Shown here one piece after another: positions 1-14,010 of a stretch of 64,000 nt of DNA. The notes under the pieces were generated by a model, which worked only from the letters and a program-made list of their open reading frames with translations, was not told the DNA's origin and ran no database searches. The stretch is from the NCBI GenBank assembly GCA_963920635.1, contig OY987301.1:15232501-15296500 (forward strand), given 5' to 3'. This stretch comes from Pseudeuparius sepicola. Lineage: Eukaryota; Arthropoda; Insecta; Coleoptera; Anthribidae. Numbering within the stretch: the stretch's first letter is position 1; each line of letters begins with the position of its first letter. The translations under genes and the position numbers were made by a program.

Positions 1-1793
1 ATAATTGTTGTTGTTATTTATTAACATAAGGCAGTTATGGTTTATGGTATAAATGAAGTCACTTGGAACAGCATAAAAACGCTTTGCTTTGCTAGGCGGC
101 GCGCGATAAAAAATTTATTGAAATGCTCTAAAAATAATGAAATAAACTGAAATAATTTAAACCAAAGCAAACCAATAATTTTGTTTCACACAAAACAACA
201 CCACACAAAAATCTATACACAAAACCAAAATCCGTATAATAAAGCGCAATTCTTATTTCCGTGCACGGCACTGGTTATATTGGCCTAACTGGCCTACGTC
301 GACACCTGCTCCGTGGATCTCCGAAACGCCGACCAATCAAATCGCTACGCTCGCTTTCTTATTGGCTGCCTCCTTGACTAGGTCGACGTCGACCGCATAA
401 AAACCTTTTAATTTTCTACGAGTGATTTCTGCTGATAAGTCTGGTATTTTTACCAGTATCAGAGCGTGGTAAATGCTATGAAATAGATCGCGCCCCGTCT
501 ATCACTGCTCACTTATATTTTACCAGGGTAGCTCGAGAAAAGGCGCCTCTGCAATAAAATACGAGACAAAAAACATTTTTAAACATATTAAACGGAACCT
601 GGTATTAGTAGTAAAAGAAGACGAAGGAGACAGAGAAGATAGATATTGTACTAAAAACAAGCGACTGCATGCTCGCCTAATACAATATCACCAATACGTG
701 CATGGGTTACACTGTTCGACGGCTGTTCATTGTTCATTTGTGCAGCGAAATGCGGTGGATAGCCGTGCCATAATTTCATAGATCTTAGGACATACGATCT
801 ACTTGCGTAAATAGTTATAATCCATATGGCTTTTTAGAGACCTTTTGTCAATATTATATGGTGTATTAACCTTTACCTTGTGTTTGACGTCAACCTTAAA
901 AAATCCTTAAAAGTGAAATATTATGTTGCTTGCAGAATATGTATATTTTTGAAAACTGCGTGACGCTTTTGTCCTATATTCTTTTTGTGACGCCAATTAG
1001 AGTTTTTTTATGCTGTTTCAAGTGACTTTAGAAATACTATACCTACGTACTAAAATCAGATACCACTTTTGTAATCAGAAAAACCGACATAACATTTTTC
1101 AATAAATCAAAAACGAAATGTCCAATTATTTTTCTTTAAGCAGCTTCTGAAAGTTTATGCCCGACCCAAACTTACATCTAGATAATTGATCCTATATATT
1201 ATCAAAACGAAAAAGTTCTGACATGCCCAAATATAATCTATCACTTTTTTCTTATTTTCCAGATTTGTAGGTTGCCAACGTCAACTCTCGAAATAATGGA
1301 CTGCGAAAAACAAGAAACAATAAAACCACCACTAAGTAGATCTGATTTATTGCAATGTTTTTAGCATTAGACCCCGTAAATTGCGGCCGACCAAATGGCC
1401 TAATAAAATTCTTATAACACCGCCAAGACTCGTCGCCGGTGGCGGCGGCCCGTGATGGACGGTCATTTTCTCGATTTAGGACATAATACCCCATTAACAA
1501 GTTGACGAGGTAATGACGGTGGCCTTTTGTATAGGCCAGAGCGGCGAATATTATTCAATGGCTGCTCCCGGAGACACTCATCAGTTATATTAGAATGCAA
1601 ACAACGTGTCGTGTCATCGATTTAATTGTGCGGAATTGACCTGGCGATACGCAGACAGTGCGAATTTATTAATGGACAACGGAATATTAAATGGAAAGAC
1701 CATGCCTGGCCTGGAAACGCAAAAACAAACCCCCGGGTTCGGTCGCACTATTTTTTCGACTACCGTATTTTTCATTAGAATATTTCAGTCAAC
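1..1793. other. Gene-free AT-rich stretch with a GC-richer patch
   Basis: No convincing coding frame is visible. Positions 240-545 are clearly more GC-rich than the surroundings and contain a CCAAT and an inverted CCAAT motif (CCAATCAAATCG, then TTATTGGCTGCC), repeated GTCGAC sites and a small TTTTTACC hairpin. This could be a promoter or a transposon end, but no downstream exon can be tied to it. Confidence 0.4.
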
Positions 1794-3257
1794 GTTTAAA
1801 CCAGGGACTCTTTAAAATAAGGGGACCCAGCATGTCACAGTCTATCATATAGGAAAAGTGAAGCCTTGTTTTCTGTATATCTCCAAGGAGACCACATAAG
1901 TGGGCTGGTACAAGGTTATGTTATATATGTCAGTGTCCAACTGCCATCAAGTTTTATGTGACATGCCAGTATCATAGATTCCAAAGGAGGCAAAATATTT
2001 CCCATCATAATTCACAATTTTGTCAATTTTTAAGTTTTCAAACTTCCAGATAGTCAGTTAAAGGTAATGCGGCCGCCTGTAGTAGTCCCAATAATTGCAA
2101 CCAGATTTTTCTTGTCTCACCTTTATAGTAATCCTGCAATTTCCATTACGTGGGCATTACGTATAAGTAAGTAGTTCAAAACAAAAATGGTATTTCCTAA
2201 ATATTAAATTATTAAGCAGGTAGCTTCAGTCAGGTCTTTCTTTAAACAGTTTTTATCTACAACTATAAGTTTATTTTACGTTTGTGAGGTACCTTGGGAG
2301 AGAAATAAAATTACAAAAATGAGCACCGAGAAAAACTACATGATTAGAACTAAGTACAAGACCTAATCTTATTAGTCCATCCCGAAATCTGTGAAAGTTC
2401 TTTGGGTAGATACATTCAACAAGGGAAGTAAGTTCAAGTACGTACCTATTATACCCACATATTACAAATGGTTTGAGGAACCTGGTAACAAGGTGCAATA
2501 GCGACAAATTCTTAAATAAGCAAAATCAGCACTGATTTACCTTACTTATATTACTCAAATTCCTGAAAATAATTGCAGGAAGCCAAATTCAAATATAATA
2601 TAAATTTGATTCATTTGGCACTTGCCATATTCTGTGTTTGTTGACAGAACATTGTCAAGTCTAATTTTTAGAAATCATATTAATTTTTACTAACAATCAA
2701 AGTACCTGTTATATCCATAGATTCTCCAATAAAATGGCATAGTTGGCATCATTGAGACCATTAGAATGGGGAAAGAAACGGCCTCACTTTGGAAAGTATA
2801 ATGCTGGGTCCCCTTACTTTAAAGGGTCCCTGGTTTAAACTCACGATACACTAACCCACGGTATATCACTAACGTCAGTTGCGAATCACGAATTCTAAAT
2901 AATGCAGCGGCTGCGGTTGTGTTTTACGATTTTTTATAGTTTACAGTTTAATGTGTCAAGAAAAAAGTGTAAACAACTGACTGATCGTCAGTCCAGCTCG
3001 ACAGTGCTTTGAAGTGAGCCAAAAATGCCGGGATGTGCAGTCAGCGTATGTTTCTTATCAACAGAATATTCATTCATTTATCTAGTAATAAATTCTACAT
3101 ATTTTTAACAACATTTATTTAAAAGAAATATGCAAAAACCCATAAAAAAGTATCTATAGCTGTGTAAAACATATGGAGTAATTTAAATTCTGATTCGCAA
3201 CTGACGTCACAAGATGCGCAATGACATACCGTGGGTAAGTGTATCGGGTTTAAACTT
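1794..3257. mobile_element. Older TIR element split by a hAT insertion
   Basis: The outer ends are inverted copies: GTTTAAAC then TCACGATACACTAACCCACG on the left (right of the later hAT insert), and its complement CGTGGGTAAGTGTATCGG then GTTTAAAC at 3231-3257. The similarity continues inward for about 70 bp, including GACGTCAGTTGCGAATCA. Near 3025 an ATG starts MPGCAVS followed by a GTATGT donor-like site. This resembles the first residues of THAP-domain proteins, but nothing follows to support it. No flanking duplication is clear. Confidence 0.55.
1802..2832. mobile_element. Non-autonomous hAT element, 1031 bp
   Basis: Both ends carry an inverted repeat starting CAGGGAC and running through CTTTAAA to AAGGGGACCCAGCAT, about 31 bp with two mismatches. 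The element is bracketed by a perfect 8-bp duplication GTTTAAAC (1794-1801 and 2833-2840). A CAGGG terminus with an 8-bp TSD is typical of the hAT superfamily. No transposase frame is present. A relative lies at 10563-11075. Confidence 0.85.
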
Positions 3258-3476
3258 ACCGATAGCAATCCAAGTTTAATGTAGATTTAGAAGTACCAAT
3301 AGGGCTCCTGGATAAGGAGAGTTGGGACAATAATGTCATTAGTGTCATTATTCACCGATTTTGGGCATTATAGAGACAGCTAGATTATTTTGTATCTTTT
3401 GCCCCAGCAAAAATTTTAGATATTTTATTTAATTTTAACATATTTGCATTTTAATCTTCAATTTTATTACTAAGTC

Positions 3477-3567
3477 GTATTTGTTGGCAAAACTTACAGT
3501 TTAATTGTTACCTTCATTACACTTTTCACTTTTTCATAATTAAACTGTGGATTTTGCCAACAAATAC
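3477..3567. repeat. Hairpin with 29-bp arms
   Basis: Arms 3477-3505 and 3539-3567 are inverted copies built on TTTGTTGGCAAAA and CAGTTTAAT, with a loop of about 33 bp. Probably a small palindromic transposon remnant. Confidence 0.6.
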
Positions 3568-6500
3568 AATTGTCTAAAATGTCATTTTATGGTACTGGTG
3601 TTAAAAGTACCTAAATCACTTTTAACGCTGAATGTTAAACAATCCAATAATTCAAAATACCAAAATTTATTTATTTTTAAGGGTTCTATCAAAGTTTACA
3701 GAATTATTTTATTCTGTAAATTTTGGTTCTATTTTTGTTTTATTACTTTCAAAAAGTTATTTCTAATATAGTTATACGTTAAGTACTTCAATGTAGAGGT
3801 AACTGCTTGCTTGTAAAACAATAATATTTTTTTCTTTCGACAAAACTCATTTTTTATAAAAAAAATGCTCGTCTTGAACATTGAAAAATAGTTATAGAAT
3901 AGAGAAAACAATGCATACAAAATGTCCAAAAACTTCAAAAACCTAAAATTGTCTTACAAAATAAAAGGCTTTATATTTATTGTACGTACTACTAAAAAAT
4001 TTTATTAATAAATGTTGTTTCTAATATATGAGTATACTAAGGAGAGTTCAAATATCGAATTTCAGTAAATTCACGGGAATTTTATAAAATGTCCATTTTT
4101 ATTCTATATTATCAGAATTTACGAGAGAAAAAGAATCTTACGTCCTTATTGGTGGCCTTGAGGATATAAATGAACAGAGATGCACTAATAAACCTTCATC
4201 TTCATCTGGATACGCAATGGATAAGGCATTGGAAAAATAATTTAAGATCATTTAGAATACCTAAGAGAAGATCTTAGAGCTCAAAGGATCTAATTTTAAA
4301 GGTACTTGATTCCACCAAGAACGTACCTATACATACTACTACCATTACTACTAAAGAAGTAGCAAAGTGAATAATGTAACATCAACTAAGTTAGTTTTGC
4401 CCGAGAAAATGTTAAAGCATACAATTTCTAGATTAACAGAGGTTACCTAACGAAGATGCTAGATGTGTCAACTTTTGAAACAAACACGATGTTATTGAAA
4501 TAGTTCCAGACTAAAAATTAAAAACTGGATATTTTTACTTCTAAAGGTCAGTAGTTCATTTATCGTCATCCTCGGAAAGTAATAAAAACATAATATGACG
4601 CTTTATTTTTGATTTGGTGGGTTTCGTGTTTCATATTCTCGGATATAATCGGTCGTGACACCACCTCCCATATGTTTCAAGAATTTTAGTGACCTCCACA
4701 ACTATAATGTGAGTATAAATATCTAGAAAATTACCAGAATCACAATAACAGCCTACCTATAAAGCGAAAAGAAGAATAAGCATACCAACTTCAAATTTCG
4801 TAAATGGAAGAAGTTTTTAGTTTTGACGATTGAATTTAACCTCATTTTCTAGTATTTACAGTGATTTAAAGTGATTGGCTGACTTTTATGATTATTTTTA
4901 TAACAAGATCCTAAAGAGCGGAAAAAATAATCATAGGTACCTTCTCTCTGATCATACAAACCAAAAATATCCTCAAGACACCAAATTTTCAAAAAAAAGA
5001 AAATAGACTGTTTTCACTGGAAATTTTAATTATGATTTACCATTTTATCCTCTGCCTACTTTTAGATATATGTATGATGTATTTTAAAGCCACCCTGTAA
5101 ATCCGAAATGCAGTTTCTACATTTTTTCGAGAAACATAGGTACCCGTTCAAGAATTTAAAGGTAAATAAGTTTTTCCTCTTTGTTTTTTATATGTGGAAA
5201 CATTGCATTGTTTTATTCTGAATAAGCTCTCTATATATTCTGTCATAGATGAAAGAATATTATAGTGATTTTTCATATGCACCTAATAAGATGTCCTGGG
5301 CACTTTTTTTAGCTTTTTCACAATTTCATATTTCTAGCAATGCAAAATTTTAGCTTTAAGCATTTTTCAATAATTATTATTGTCTGCAGGTTTCCTGTAT
5401 TTTTCATAATTATATTTTTACTTTAATTCAGCTCAAAAAACATATTCCCATAGTTTTTTTTAATATTGAATTTTTGCTTAAAATAGCTTTTGGAAAATAC
5501 TATTTATTTACTCCCTTCTTTCGCTGGTTTTAAAATCATAATCTTTCAGGTTTCTGTACTTTGATAAGTCAATGAGGCACTTAGCTTGATTTAAAAATGA
5601 AGCTGAGCTGTTGAGACGGTTACATTTTACTAAAGTGGTTTCTCTTTTACCTTTACGAAATTTGTAAATCCTTTCAAGAGCTCTTATCGAAAACCCGAAG
5701 CCAGAGTGTTCTGAATAGGCGATATAACTGACAAAAAAATCATTGCACTAGGAACACACACTAATTTTCAAATCGGTACTCCTCATATGCGACAAAATTT
5801 TTGGCTGAGCAGTCCATTATACTAGGCGTCACCTTTACAGTAATATATGACATGCTTATAAATAAGTTTCTCTAAATAACATCTAGGTATTTTCTTCTTC
5901 ATACCAAGATAATTTTTTATTGAACTAGTTCATTTCCAGAAATAAATGCTCGGCTATATTTTTCTGCGTAATTTATGCTTATTACATTTCATTTAAGGGT
6001 GAAAATTTACGTTCGGAATATATTGTACTCTTATTAGAGCAACACGCGAGAACGATATTATTTTACAGATCATATAGATTGCAGTATGATAATTACATAT
6101 TACAAAAATTATATACGCAAACAAAATTTCACAGATTTTGTTCAATGTTTATTTTTTGTTTGTAAGTATTTTCACCAAAACCCGCAAATTGCTGTGCAAA
6201 ATCAAAATCTACACAGTACATAAACCAACATTTTGTTTAATTTATGAAATTTGTGAAAATTATGTTTCGATATTCAAAATGGCTTTCACTGCATTTGTAA
6301 TTTAACTAATTTCGTTAAAAATTAAAAAGGTTCTTACTGGGAGTTTCCTGAAATAAAAATGTTACCAATCTTTAGGGAACTGGTCAGCGATAAATAACAT
6401 ACACGATCAAGAACGTCAAATATGTAATAAGAAAAAGTTTTCGACCATAATAAATTCTTTCAAATAATTATTTTCTAATGTAAAAAGTTCAGAACTTCTG

Positions 6501-8360
6501 CACACAAATCATTCCACTTACCTTACCTTATCCCATATCTATGGGAACGATTAATGAAGACAGAAAAGAAAAGCACAAAATTTCATACTACTATTATAAA
6601 CACACTATAGTTTCATTCGTTAGATACGAACACGCAGTATTGAATTTGAAATATAATCGTAGTTTCAAATGATTTGTTTTCAAATCATACCCTATAGTAT
6701 TTTGATATTTTTGATTGTATTATGATTTTAAAATCTCCTCTTTTACGATGAATATTTTCTTCAATTTCACCTCATTGGGCCTTTGCCAATGGAATCATTT
6801 CCACGTAGATACATAACTCTAACAAACCCATTCAAAAAAATTCCAATATTTCACAAAAATCCTAAAACAATATGATTTTCAAAATCCAATTTAATTTATT
6901 TCTTAAGAATGCATTATCATTGTCTAAAAATTCGGTAATAGCACAGGGTGTATACTACACCTATAACTTTTTAATTTTATGCAGTTTTCTGAAATAATAA
7001 GAAATTTTATACAGGGTGTTTCGCAAATGCATGGCAAACCAAACTTATGTTTTTTTAATGGAACATTTTAAAAAAGATTTAGCACCCACGTGGTGATGTG
7101 AGCTAAATAAGTGGTGAAGATAACATTGAAAACATGAGAAACCAGAAATTATTGTAATGTATTCTCATACTCATCGGCATGTATAAAATATTATTGATAT
7201 CACTATACTTTAATAGTTTGTTTTCTTTGTAAAAAGGATGGTTCATGTTTCACATAAAACAAATTTCTTCATGTACACTACTTATAATTGAATTATTGCG
7301 TTATTATTTCATTAAGAATGTACCACATTGATTAGAAAACGCAACGACAACCTCCTGGCAAAAACAAATACTCTGAAACAATTTGCTCATCCAGGAAATC
7401 TAATTGAGTTCAACAAACTGTCTCATATTCACAGACACTCTGGAAGTCTGAGAAGCAATCTAAATGGGAAATCATATAAGTAAAAATCGTAAGATACTAT
7501 TCTATACCTAACCCACCCGTTATCGACACATATTTTTGTGTGTCTAAAAAAATTAAAAAGACTATCACTAGCTTGAATTTCTGAATGACATAATTTCAAA
7601 AAACTAGTCAAGTCACGACTAGTTTAAACTTCTGTTTAAACTTTCTTTATTTTAAAGCTAAGTATTTATTCTAATTTAACTAATGAAAAGATCTGTTGAG
7701 TTTGACATTCCCCGACTTAAATTTTGCTCCTTTATCCTTTGCCCCTTCCATTTGAGTGCATTCCATGCAAAGAATTTATTGCAGTAAGAATTATTGCAGT
7801 AATACACAATCGTTAAAACAATAAGACAGACCACAAAAAGTGATTATAATATATTAATTTGCTAATATAAGGTACACTACCTAGTTGTTTCCAATTCAAA
7901 TGACTTCCGCAGGTAGGTAGGTACCTAGGTAGGTATTATGTAGGTACCTACCAAGGTACTAATATATTTTTTTATAATGTATGTACATAATTGGTTTATT
8001 TTTCTGTGAATGGATTGGAATAATTCCATATAGCTTTTAAAACTCTTAAAAACTTTTCAGACAGAAACTCAAAATGAAGGTACCTAACCTTCCTACATTC
8101 TTCTCAGTTGATGTTGCAAATTGTTGTCCTTTTTTATCTCCCTGTATCTTGTATCTTTGACACTTTTATTTATTTGTTATTCCTTTTGACTTTTGGATTA
8201 TATAATCATCGTCACAAAAAACGAACAATACGCCTATGTTATCTACACACAAAACTAAAATAATAAAATTAAAATCAACTATGTGAAGGATAAAATAGTA
8301 CAAATTAACCCAGAAATTTTTAGGATGTTTTGCGAATTGTGTTCTAGTGGATAGATAAGG
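3568..8360. other. Gene-free AT-rich DNA
   Basis: Only short open frames occur here and none shows a recognisable domain. CAGGGTGT termini near 6954 and 7013 look like ends of small insect MITEs. A run of AGGT/TACC units occupies 7911-7960. No exon, RNA gene or transposase was identified. Confidence 0.5.
7911..7960. repeat. AGGT-type short tandem repeat
   Basis: Imperfect AGGT units, followed by their complement, form a short self-complementary microsatellite. Confidence 0.6.
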
Positions 8361-8404
8361 GTTCTAGCATAGAGTAAACCGATTTCTTTACTCAATGGTT
8401 CTAG
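8361..8404. mobile_element. Micro-palindromic insert (30 bp) with 7-bp TSD
   Basis: A 30-bp segment (8368-8397) begins CATAGAGTAAA and ends TTTACTCAATG, an inverted pair with one mismatch. It is flanked by perfect 7-bp direct repeats GTTCTAG (8361-8367, 8398-8404). The same arrangement recurs at 22109, 35785 and 41701. Seen directly; family status is inferred. Confidence 0.75.
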
Positions 8405-8944
8405 TTCTATAGTCTTTGTCTGAGCTAGCAAAGTACTATAAATTTCCAAACCAACTGTAAATTTGTTGATAAATTCTTCTAATTTTTATTAGTTCATATT
8501 CTGATCGGTAGACAATATTGTTTTTTTGAAATATTAATTATGCCAATATTAATTAATGTTTACATATCTCTCATACTTTAGTAATCTATCACCATATCAA
8601 AATATCCACTTTCTGCATAGGTACTCATCATTTTAACCTTTAGCTTTTGTAACTACAAGATTATCAGATAGCATGTATTGTAACCTTCAACTGCCAAGTC
8701 AAAGACTAAAAAAACAAGAAGAATTTTGTAATAGGTAGGTATTCTTAAATAGGTATCATCAAAACTAAGACACACTGTAGCAGTGTATTCCGTGCTAGCC
8801 GACAAAATAATGAAGCCATTAACAGATTATAAACTTTAAGTAAATTATCTTTAAAAGACTAAAACTGCTCTGGCTTAATTTCAATAAGCTTTTATATTTC
8901 CGTGAGCAGCAACTTCAAATTTCAACGAATTATTTATCTATATA

Positions 8945-8997
8945 TATATATTATGTATATATTATGTATATATTATGTATATATTATGTATATATTA
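8945..8997. repeat. 11-bp tandem repeat
   Basis: The unit TATATATTATG is repeated nearly five times without interruption. Confidence 0.9.
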
Positions 8998-9829
8998 TTA
9001 CAGAAAATAGGATATTCTTCTGTGATAATATCAAAGTCTAGATAGTATTCTCTAAACTTTGATAATATATCTAATATCTAACTTATAATAAGAGAACGCA
9101 GGCACTTCATTAGGTATTTTGTGGTACCTATAACTTTTTATCCACAGTCGCCTCGTTTTCGAGATACATGATGTTAAAATTCTCAAGAAATTAACAGTTT
9201 TATTTTTTATTTTTTCAACCGCTGAAGATATTCAAACTAAATTTGTTACACAGAATGCATTGATCAAGTGTCAAAAAGTAGCGCCCTCTACAGAATTTTC
9301 TTTTCAGCACTTGAATATACATATTTTTTTTATTTTAAGCAAAATCTGTCTCTTGGCAGTTTTTTTTTGTATCTGCAAAAAATAAAATTATCTTATTTGA
9401 AAAAAATACATTTTAGATTTTTCTATTCGGCAAAAACCGACTAAAATGTCATTAAACAGCGAAAAATTAAATTCATAATAAAACTGTGGCAGATACAAGA
9501 ATCATCATGTATTTGATGAATAAATAATACAAGTACTTATATCAGGTGAGTTTAAATAGGAGTAGGCAGAGAGTTTTAATTTCAGTTTCTGCGTAAAGGG
9601 TATTGTAACTGAGATACCTCTTCAAGGTGATATCATAAAAAGGTCCTTCATAATTAATCAATTTGGAATGATGAATGTCGTTTATAGGTTTTTGCGTTAG
9701 TGCGGTTGTAGAAAAAATACCGCTGGGAAACCTAACCTGACAATGACGGCTAATACACCATATCGAACTTACTTTGGAATCAATTTCTTCTCAATTATCG
9801 CCGAACTGTTAGAACGTTCAAACGGACAA

Positions 9830-10110
9830 TCTTGCAGTCCCGTCATGCACTAAACACAACACCTGGCACTAAGGTCGCGTTTTCTCGGAACTTTTCTGCA
9901 CAAGTTTCGGAGAGCGGAACCGCGGGACTGGATATTCGTACACACGCGCGTCGCGCGAAATGTTGCGCCTGTATAGAAGTCGGGGGGTCTCCAGGACGCC
10001 AAAAACAGGAGCGGACTGTGACGCAACATCGAGGCGCACAGGCCCGAGGACCTGTGGAGACGCAGATTGCTGCTGACGCAAGAAGAGGAAGTTTCGAATT
10101 CTCGTTTGGG
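9830..10110. other. GC- and CpG-rich island
   Basis: This stretch is far richer in GC and CpG than its neighbourhood (for example ACACGCGCGTCGCGCG). Both strands can be read for 70-97 codons, but neither frame shows a known domain. It may be a promoter with 5' UTR or a transposon end; no linked coding exon is visible in the next 6 kb. Confidence 0.35.
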
Positions 10111-10562
10111 AGACTACTTGGATGATGTGGTATTAGATACTTTCATTAGTAGTTTAAGTGATTAATTGTGGAAGTGATAGGTGATAACTTGTATTTTAGA
10201 AAAATAAACTTATAAACCCAAACATAAACTAGAAATTCGGAACTTCCTCAATAGCCAAAAACGCGAGTCAATAAAACTGTGGCTCCGTAAATTACTAATT
10301 TATTTGCGGGACTGTTGTTTCTTAATATTGAAGATGGAACTTAAATTTGGTATCAGTTTTCGCCAAACAGTAGGTATCTTGCATTTTTGCCTAGTCTATA
10401 TTAAGAAATTCACCCATATGACAAAATATGAAAATGCCAAAAGTAGCATAAAGAATATTCCATTATTTTATCCTAAAGACCTTGCTTCGTAATAGATGTT
10501 CCATTTACATTTTATCTTGACATCCCTTTAAGAAACCAAGAAAATAGTTATTTGTGTACCAA

Positions 10563-11075
10563 GTTTTTATCTACGACTACAAGTTTATTTTAAGTTTGTG
10601 AGGTATAGGTACCTTGGGAGAGGAATAAAATTACAAAAATTTTATAATGAACACCGAGAAAAACTACATCACCTAATCTTATTAGTCCATTCCGAAATCT
10701 GTGAAAGTTCTTTGGGTAGATACATTCAACAACGCATTGTTAAATAAGCAAAATCGGCACTATATACTGACTTACCATACTTACTACTTAAATTCGTGGA
10801 AATAATTGCTGGAAATCAATTTCAACTATAAAATAAATTTGTTTCATTTGACAGTTGCCATATTCTGCACTTGTATACACAACAATGTTAAGTCTAATTT
10901 TTAGAAATCATGGAAACCATTATTAATTTTTACTAACAATCAAAGTACGTGTTATATTCATAGATTCTCCAATAAAATGGCATACTTGGCATCACTGATA
11001 CCATTACAATGAGGAAAGAATAGGCCTCACTTTGGAAAGTATAATGCTGGGTCCCCTTACTTTAAAGAGTACCTG
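10563..11075. mobile_element. 5'-truncated copy of the hAT element at 1802
   Basis: The sequence matches 2250-2832 with scattered indels and ends in the same terminus (GGGTCCCCTTACTTTAAAG, then ACCTG). The left terminus and the flanking duplication are absent, so this is a decayed fragment. Confidence 0.8.
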
Positions 11076-12053
11076 AATTTTTTCTTTGTTCTCTATGGAC
11101 CCACAATTGTTTGTAGCCAAGAAGTACGTTCTTCTTTTTCTTTTATAGAACCAGTGTCACCAAGAGAAATTTGTTTTGGCGTAAACCCATAAAAAATCAT
11201 TGTTTTTAGAGCTCGTATACAAAAGAATCAGACGTATTTGTTTACAAAAACGTGCCGCAGGAGAAATTTTTTAAAAATATGATGACAAATAGTTTCAAGG
11301 AGGCATAGGAAATTACAAGATCTCAACGTTATTTTGATGTATTTTCTTCTTTTTTCTCAATGTACTTTACTTCCCTATTTTAAGGACTAAAATACCACTT
11401 CTGCTCAGTATTATTTTTATATTATAAACATATTGTTCCGTTATGATGCAGGCTTTACAATAAATATTATTACATATTTGCATAAGTCAACAATCCTTAC
11501 ATTCGATTAATTAGGAGCCTATTGATCGGTTCTCCATTACTGCTCCAATTTACTCTTTTTCTTATTTGTTTTACAACAGGTTGGAAATATGAAGTGAATA
11601 GGACTAATCAGTGAAAAAAACAAACTTTAATTTCATGGTAGGGTGTCAGGGTATCAATTACATTAATTAAAGATTGGCTTAATCAATATAGTATTTCCCA
11701 GAGGCTGCATCCATATCGATTGCCATTATCACGTGTCTGTTTGTGCTATTTCTCGGGTAGACAATAATATCATTAAGTAAAAGAAGTTGAAGTAAAATAA
11801 GGTAATAAATACCTAGATACCTAGCTTTATTTTTCTTAAGAAAATACTTTTATCCCCCTTTGAAAGGTTCGTTCCTCTCTTGATTCTACACGTTCGGTTC
11901 TACGGGCTATCTTGTGTCTCACGTCTCACTCACAGAACAACTAGTCTCTAAATTTTCCCTTGAGGGCAATGGCAATGGGCAAATATATGAGAAACGCAGA
12001 GAAGGTTCGCGTAAATTACATTAATTTCAAGTTTTAGTGTATACTACCTATAA

Positions 12054-12412
12054 ACTAAAATCGAGCAACTCTTACGCCTGGCGTAAACAAGAGCACGTGC
12101 GTTGAGATATTCGACAGGGCCGCACTGAGGCACGACCTTTATTTAATTTTAGATTTACGATTGTTTACATCAAAATATTTCAGAAAGAAATTATTGGCTT
12201 AATTGAAATTATTCAAAACATCGATAAAATTATTTGTGGCAGTGTCTAAATAGCTGAAAACAACAAGATAAAACCGCATAACTACCCTTTTGCGATCGAG
12301 TACGTCCCTGTTGTCGAGTCGGGTGAAATTTTATAGCCTACCGACCAATCGCGGAACGTCATTGAACACGTCGTTTTATTTACGCCAGGCGTAAGGATTG
12401 CTCGACTTTAGT
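12054..12412. mobile_element. MITE with CTAAAATCGAGCAA termini
   Basis: Terminal inverted repeats of about 35 bp (ACTAAAATCGAGCAA and TTACGCCTGGCGTAAA) enclose non-coding DNA. A diverged copy sits at 50380-50642 and shares the inner TGAGGCACGACCTTTATTTA. TATA at the ends suggests TA target sites. The TIR itself contains the palindrome TTACGCCTGGCGTAA. Confidence 0.75.
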
Positions 12413-13159
12413 ATAAGCGTCGGTACGTTATGTTGAAGCAGTTAAATATAATACCAATTAATTGTGCTAGCGAGCTGCTATTGCGGCATTGGCGCGCTCG
12501 TTCGAGCCGACAAGCCAATAGCAACTCTGGCACAGGTCGATGACGCGCGTATTATTTTTTGCATGCACCTTACCTTGAAACTGAATAAGGTATACTAATT
12601 TGCACCACAAAAGCTCCATTTAGTATTATTTTTACATTGCCTTCGCATTTTTTCTATGAAAAAACTCACCAAACTACATCAAACACGCCAAAAGCAGACT
12701 GTATTCGAGCCACATTAGGAGAATAATTGGTGTTCTCCAACTTGAGACCAAAATTTTTAACAAATTACACCCAAATATCATTATCATCCCGAATTTGTGA
12801 AAACTACATTTTTTACGACACCTTACTTATTTTTTATGTTTATGTGGTCGATTTTATACTATAGTTTCTAAATACCAAATAGGTGTTATCATAGCCGAAC
12901 GATACTCGTTTGGCTATGGTGTTGTAAATTAGTTAAGAATGTGGCCATATAGTCATTACGTATCTTTCATTATTTAACGATAATTATGCCATATAGATTT
13001 GTCACAGAGTACTAATATCGATTGGCTGATTATTTCATGGCTGGTTATAATTTTTTTAAATGGTCAATTTTCAGACTTACTCCCATATTGAGGAGTTTTT
13101 TTTTATAAAAATCTGTCCACCTGGCTACATTTGGCGTTACCTCTGTGTAAAAAATTTCA

Positions 13160-14010
13160 CACTATATTAAAGACCTGTGCATAGCGCTGTTTCCAGCGAT
13201 CGCCACTGGCGCCACACGACGAAAAAAATCGACAGGGTAGATTAATGTTAAAAACACCATTGTTGCAATTTCTTATAAAATAAAAACATGCAAATTAGTG
13301 CTAAAACGAATTTAACATCCAAAATGCTTGTTCGTTATATTCCTGTAATTTGACATAAGCTTACATGGCATAGATTCATAGATTTTATTTTCGAAAAGCG
13401 AGTCTAAAAAACAGACAAGAGTATTCTGGTACCTTTCGGTTTGAAATAAAGTCCAGGGCTATATAGTGGTAGTGTAAGTATAGAACGCATTAGATTTTTC
13501 AGTTTCTTCATATAATAATGAACCATTGGTACGCTTTGGGGCTATAAACAAAATTTTCTATTTTCATTCTTGCATACAAAATACTGTTCCAAAATATAAT
13601 AGCCAGAATTCTAGCTTATTCAACTGGTTCACGAGATCATCCCTTAATTCCAAAATAGTGTTTATTCTTCTGCAATTCGCATAAAGGTCTGTGCATACGA
13701 TTTTCTTCATGAGCATGGAAATTTCCAGTTATCACAAACAAATCTACCTATAAAAGCTTTGTTAATATGACAAAACTGCGAAATATTGAACGCAAAGAGA
13801 ATTCGCGTGACTGTAAAAGGACGGAAATGGTAATAAAGCTGGATATTTAAAATATGGGACATTCAACACATCAGAAACTGCTATACCTATAACCACAGAA
13901 TAGCCCTGTTATCACCTGTAATAAGTCGCCATTTTTTTCGTCGAGTAGCGCCACCCCAGTCCGCAAACAACAACGAAATATGACGTCATGCTCGGGTCTT
14001 TAATATAGTG
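13160..14010. mobile_element. TIR element of about 850 bp
   Basis: CACTATATTAAAGACC at the left is inverted at the right (GGTCTTTAATATAGTG). The similarity resumes inward at CGACGAAAAAAAT. No coding capacity and no clear TSD. Confidence 0.6.

Noticed and set aside
1252..1500. 82-codon minus-strand frame near the left edge
   Set aside because: No domain, no start context, AT-rich low-complexity end.
9832..10125. 97-codon frame in the GC-rich island, with a 70-codon frame on the other strand
   Set aside because: High GC removes stop codons by chance; neither translation shows a domain or splice context.
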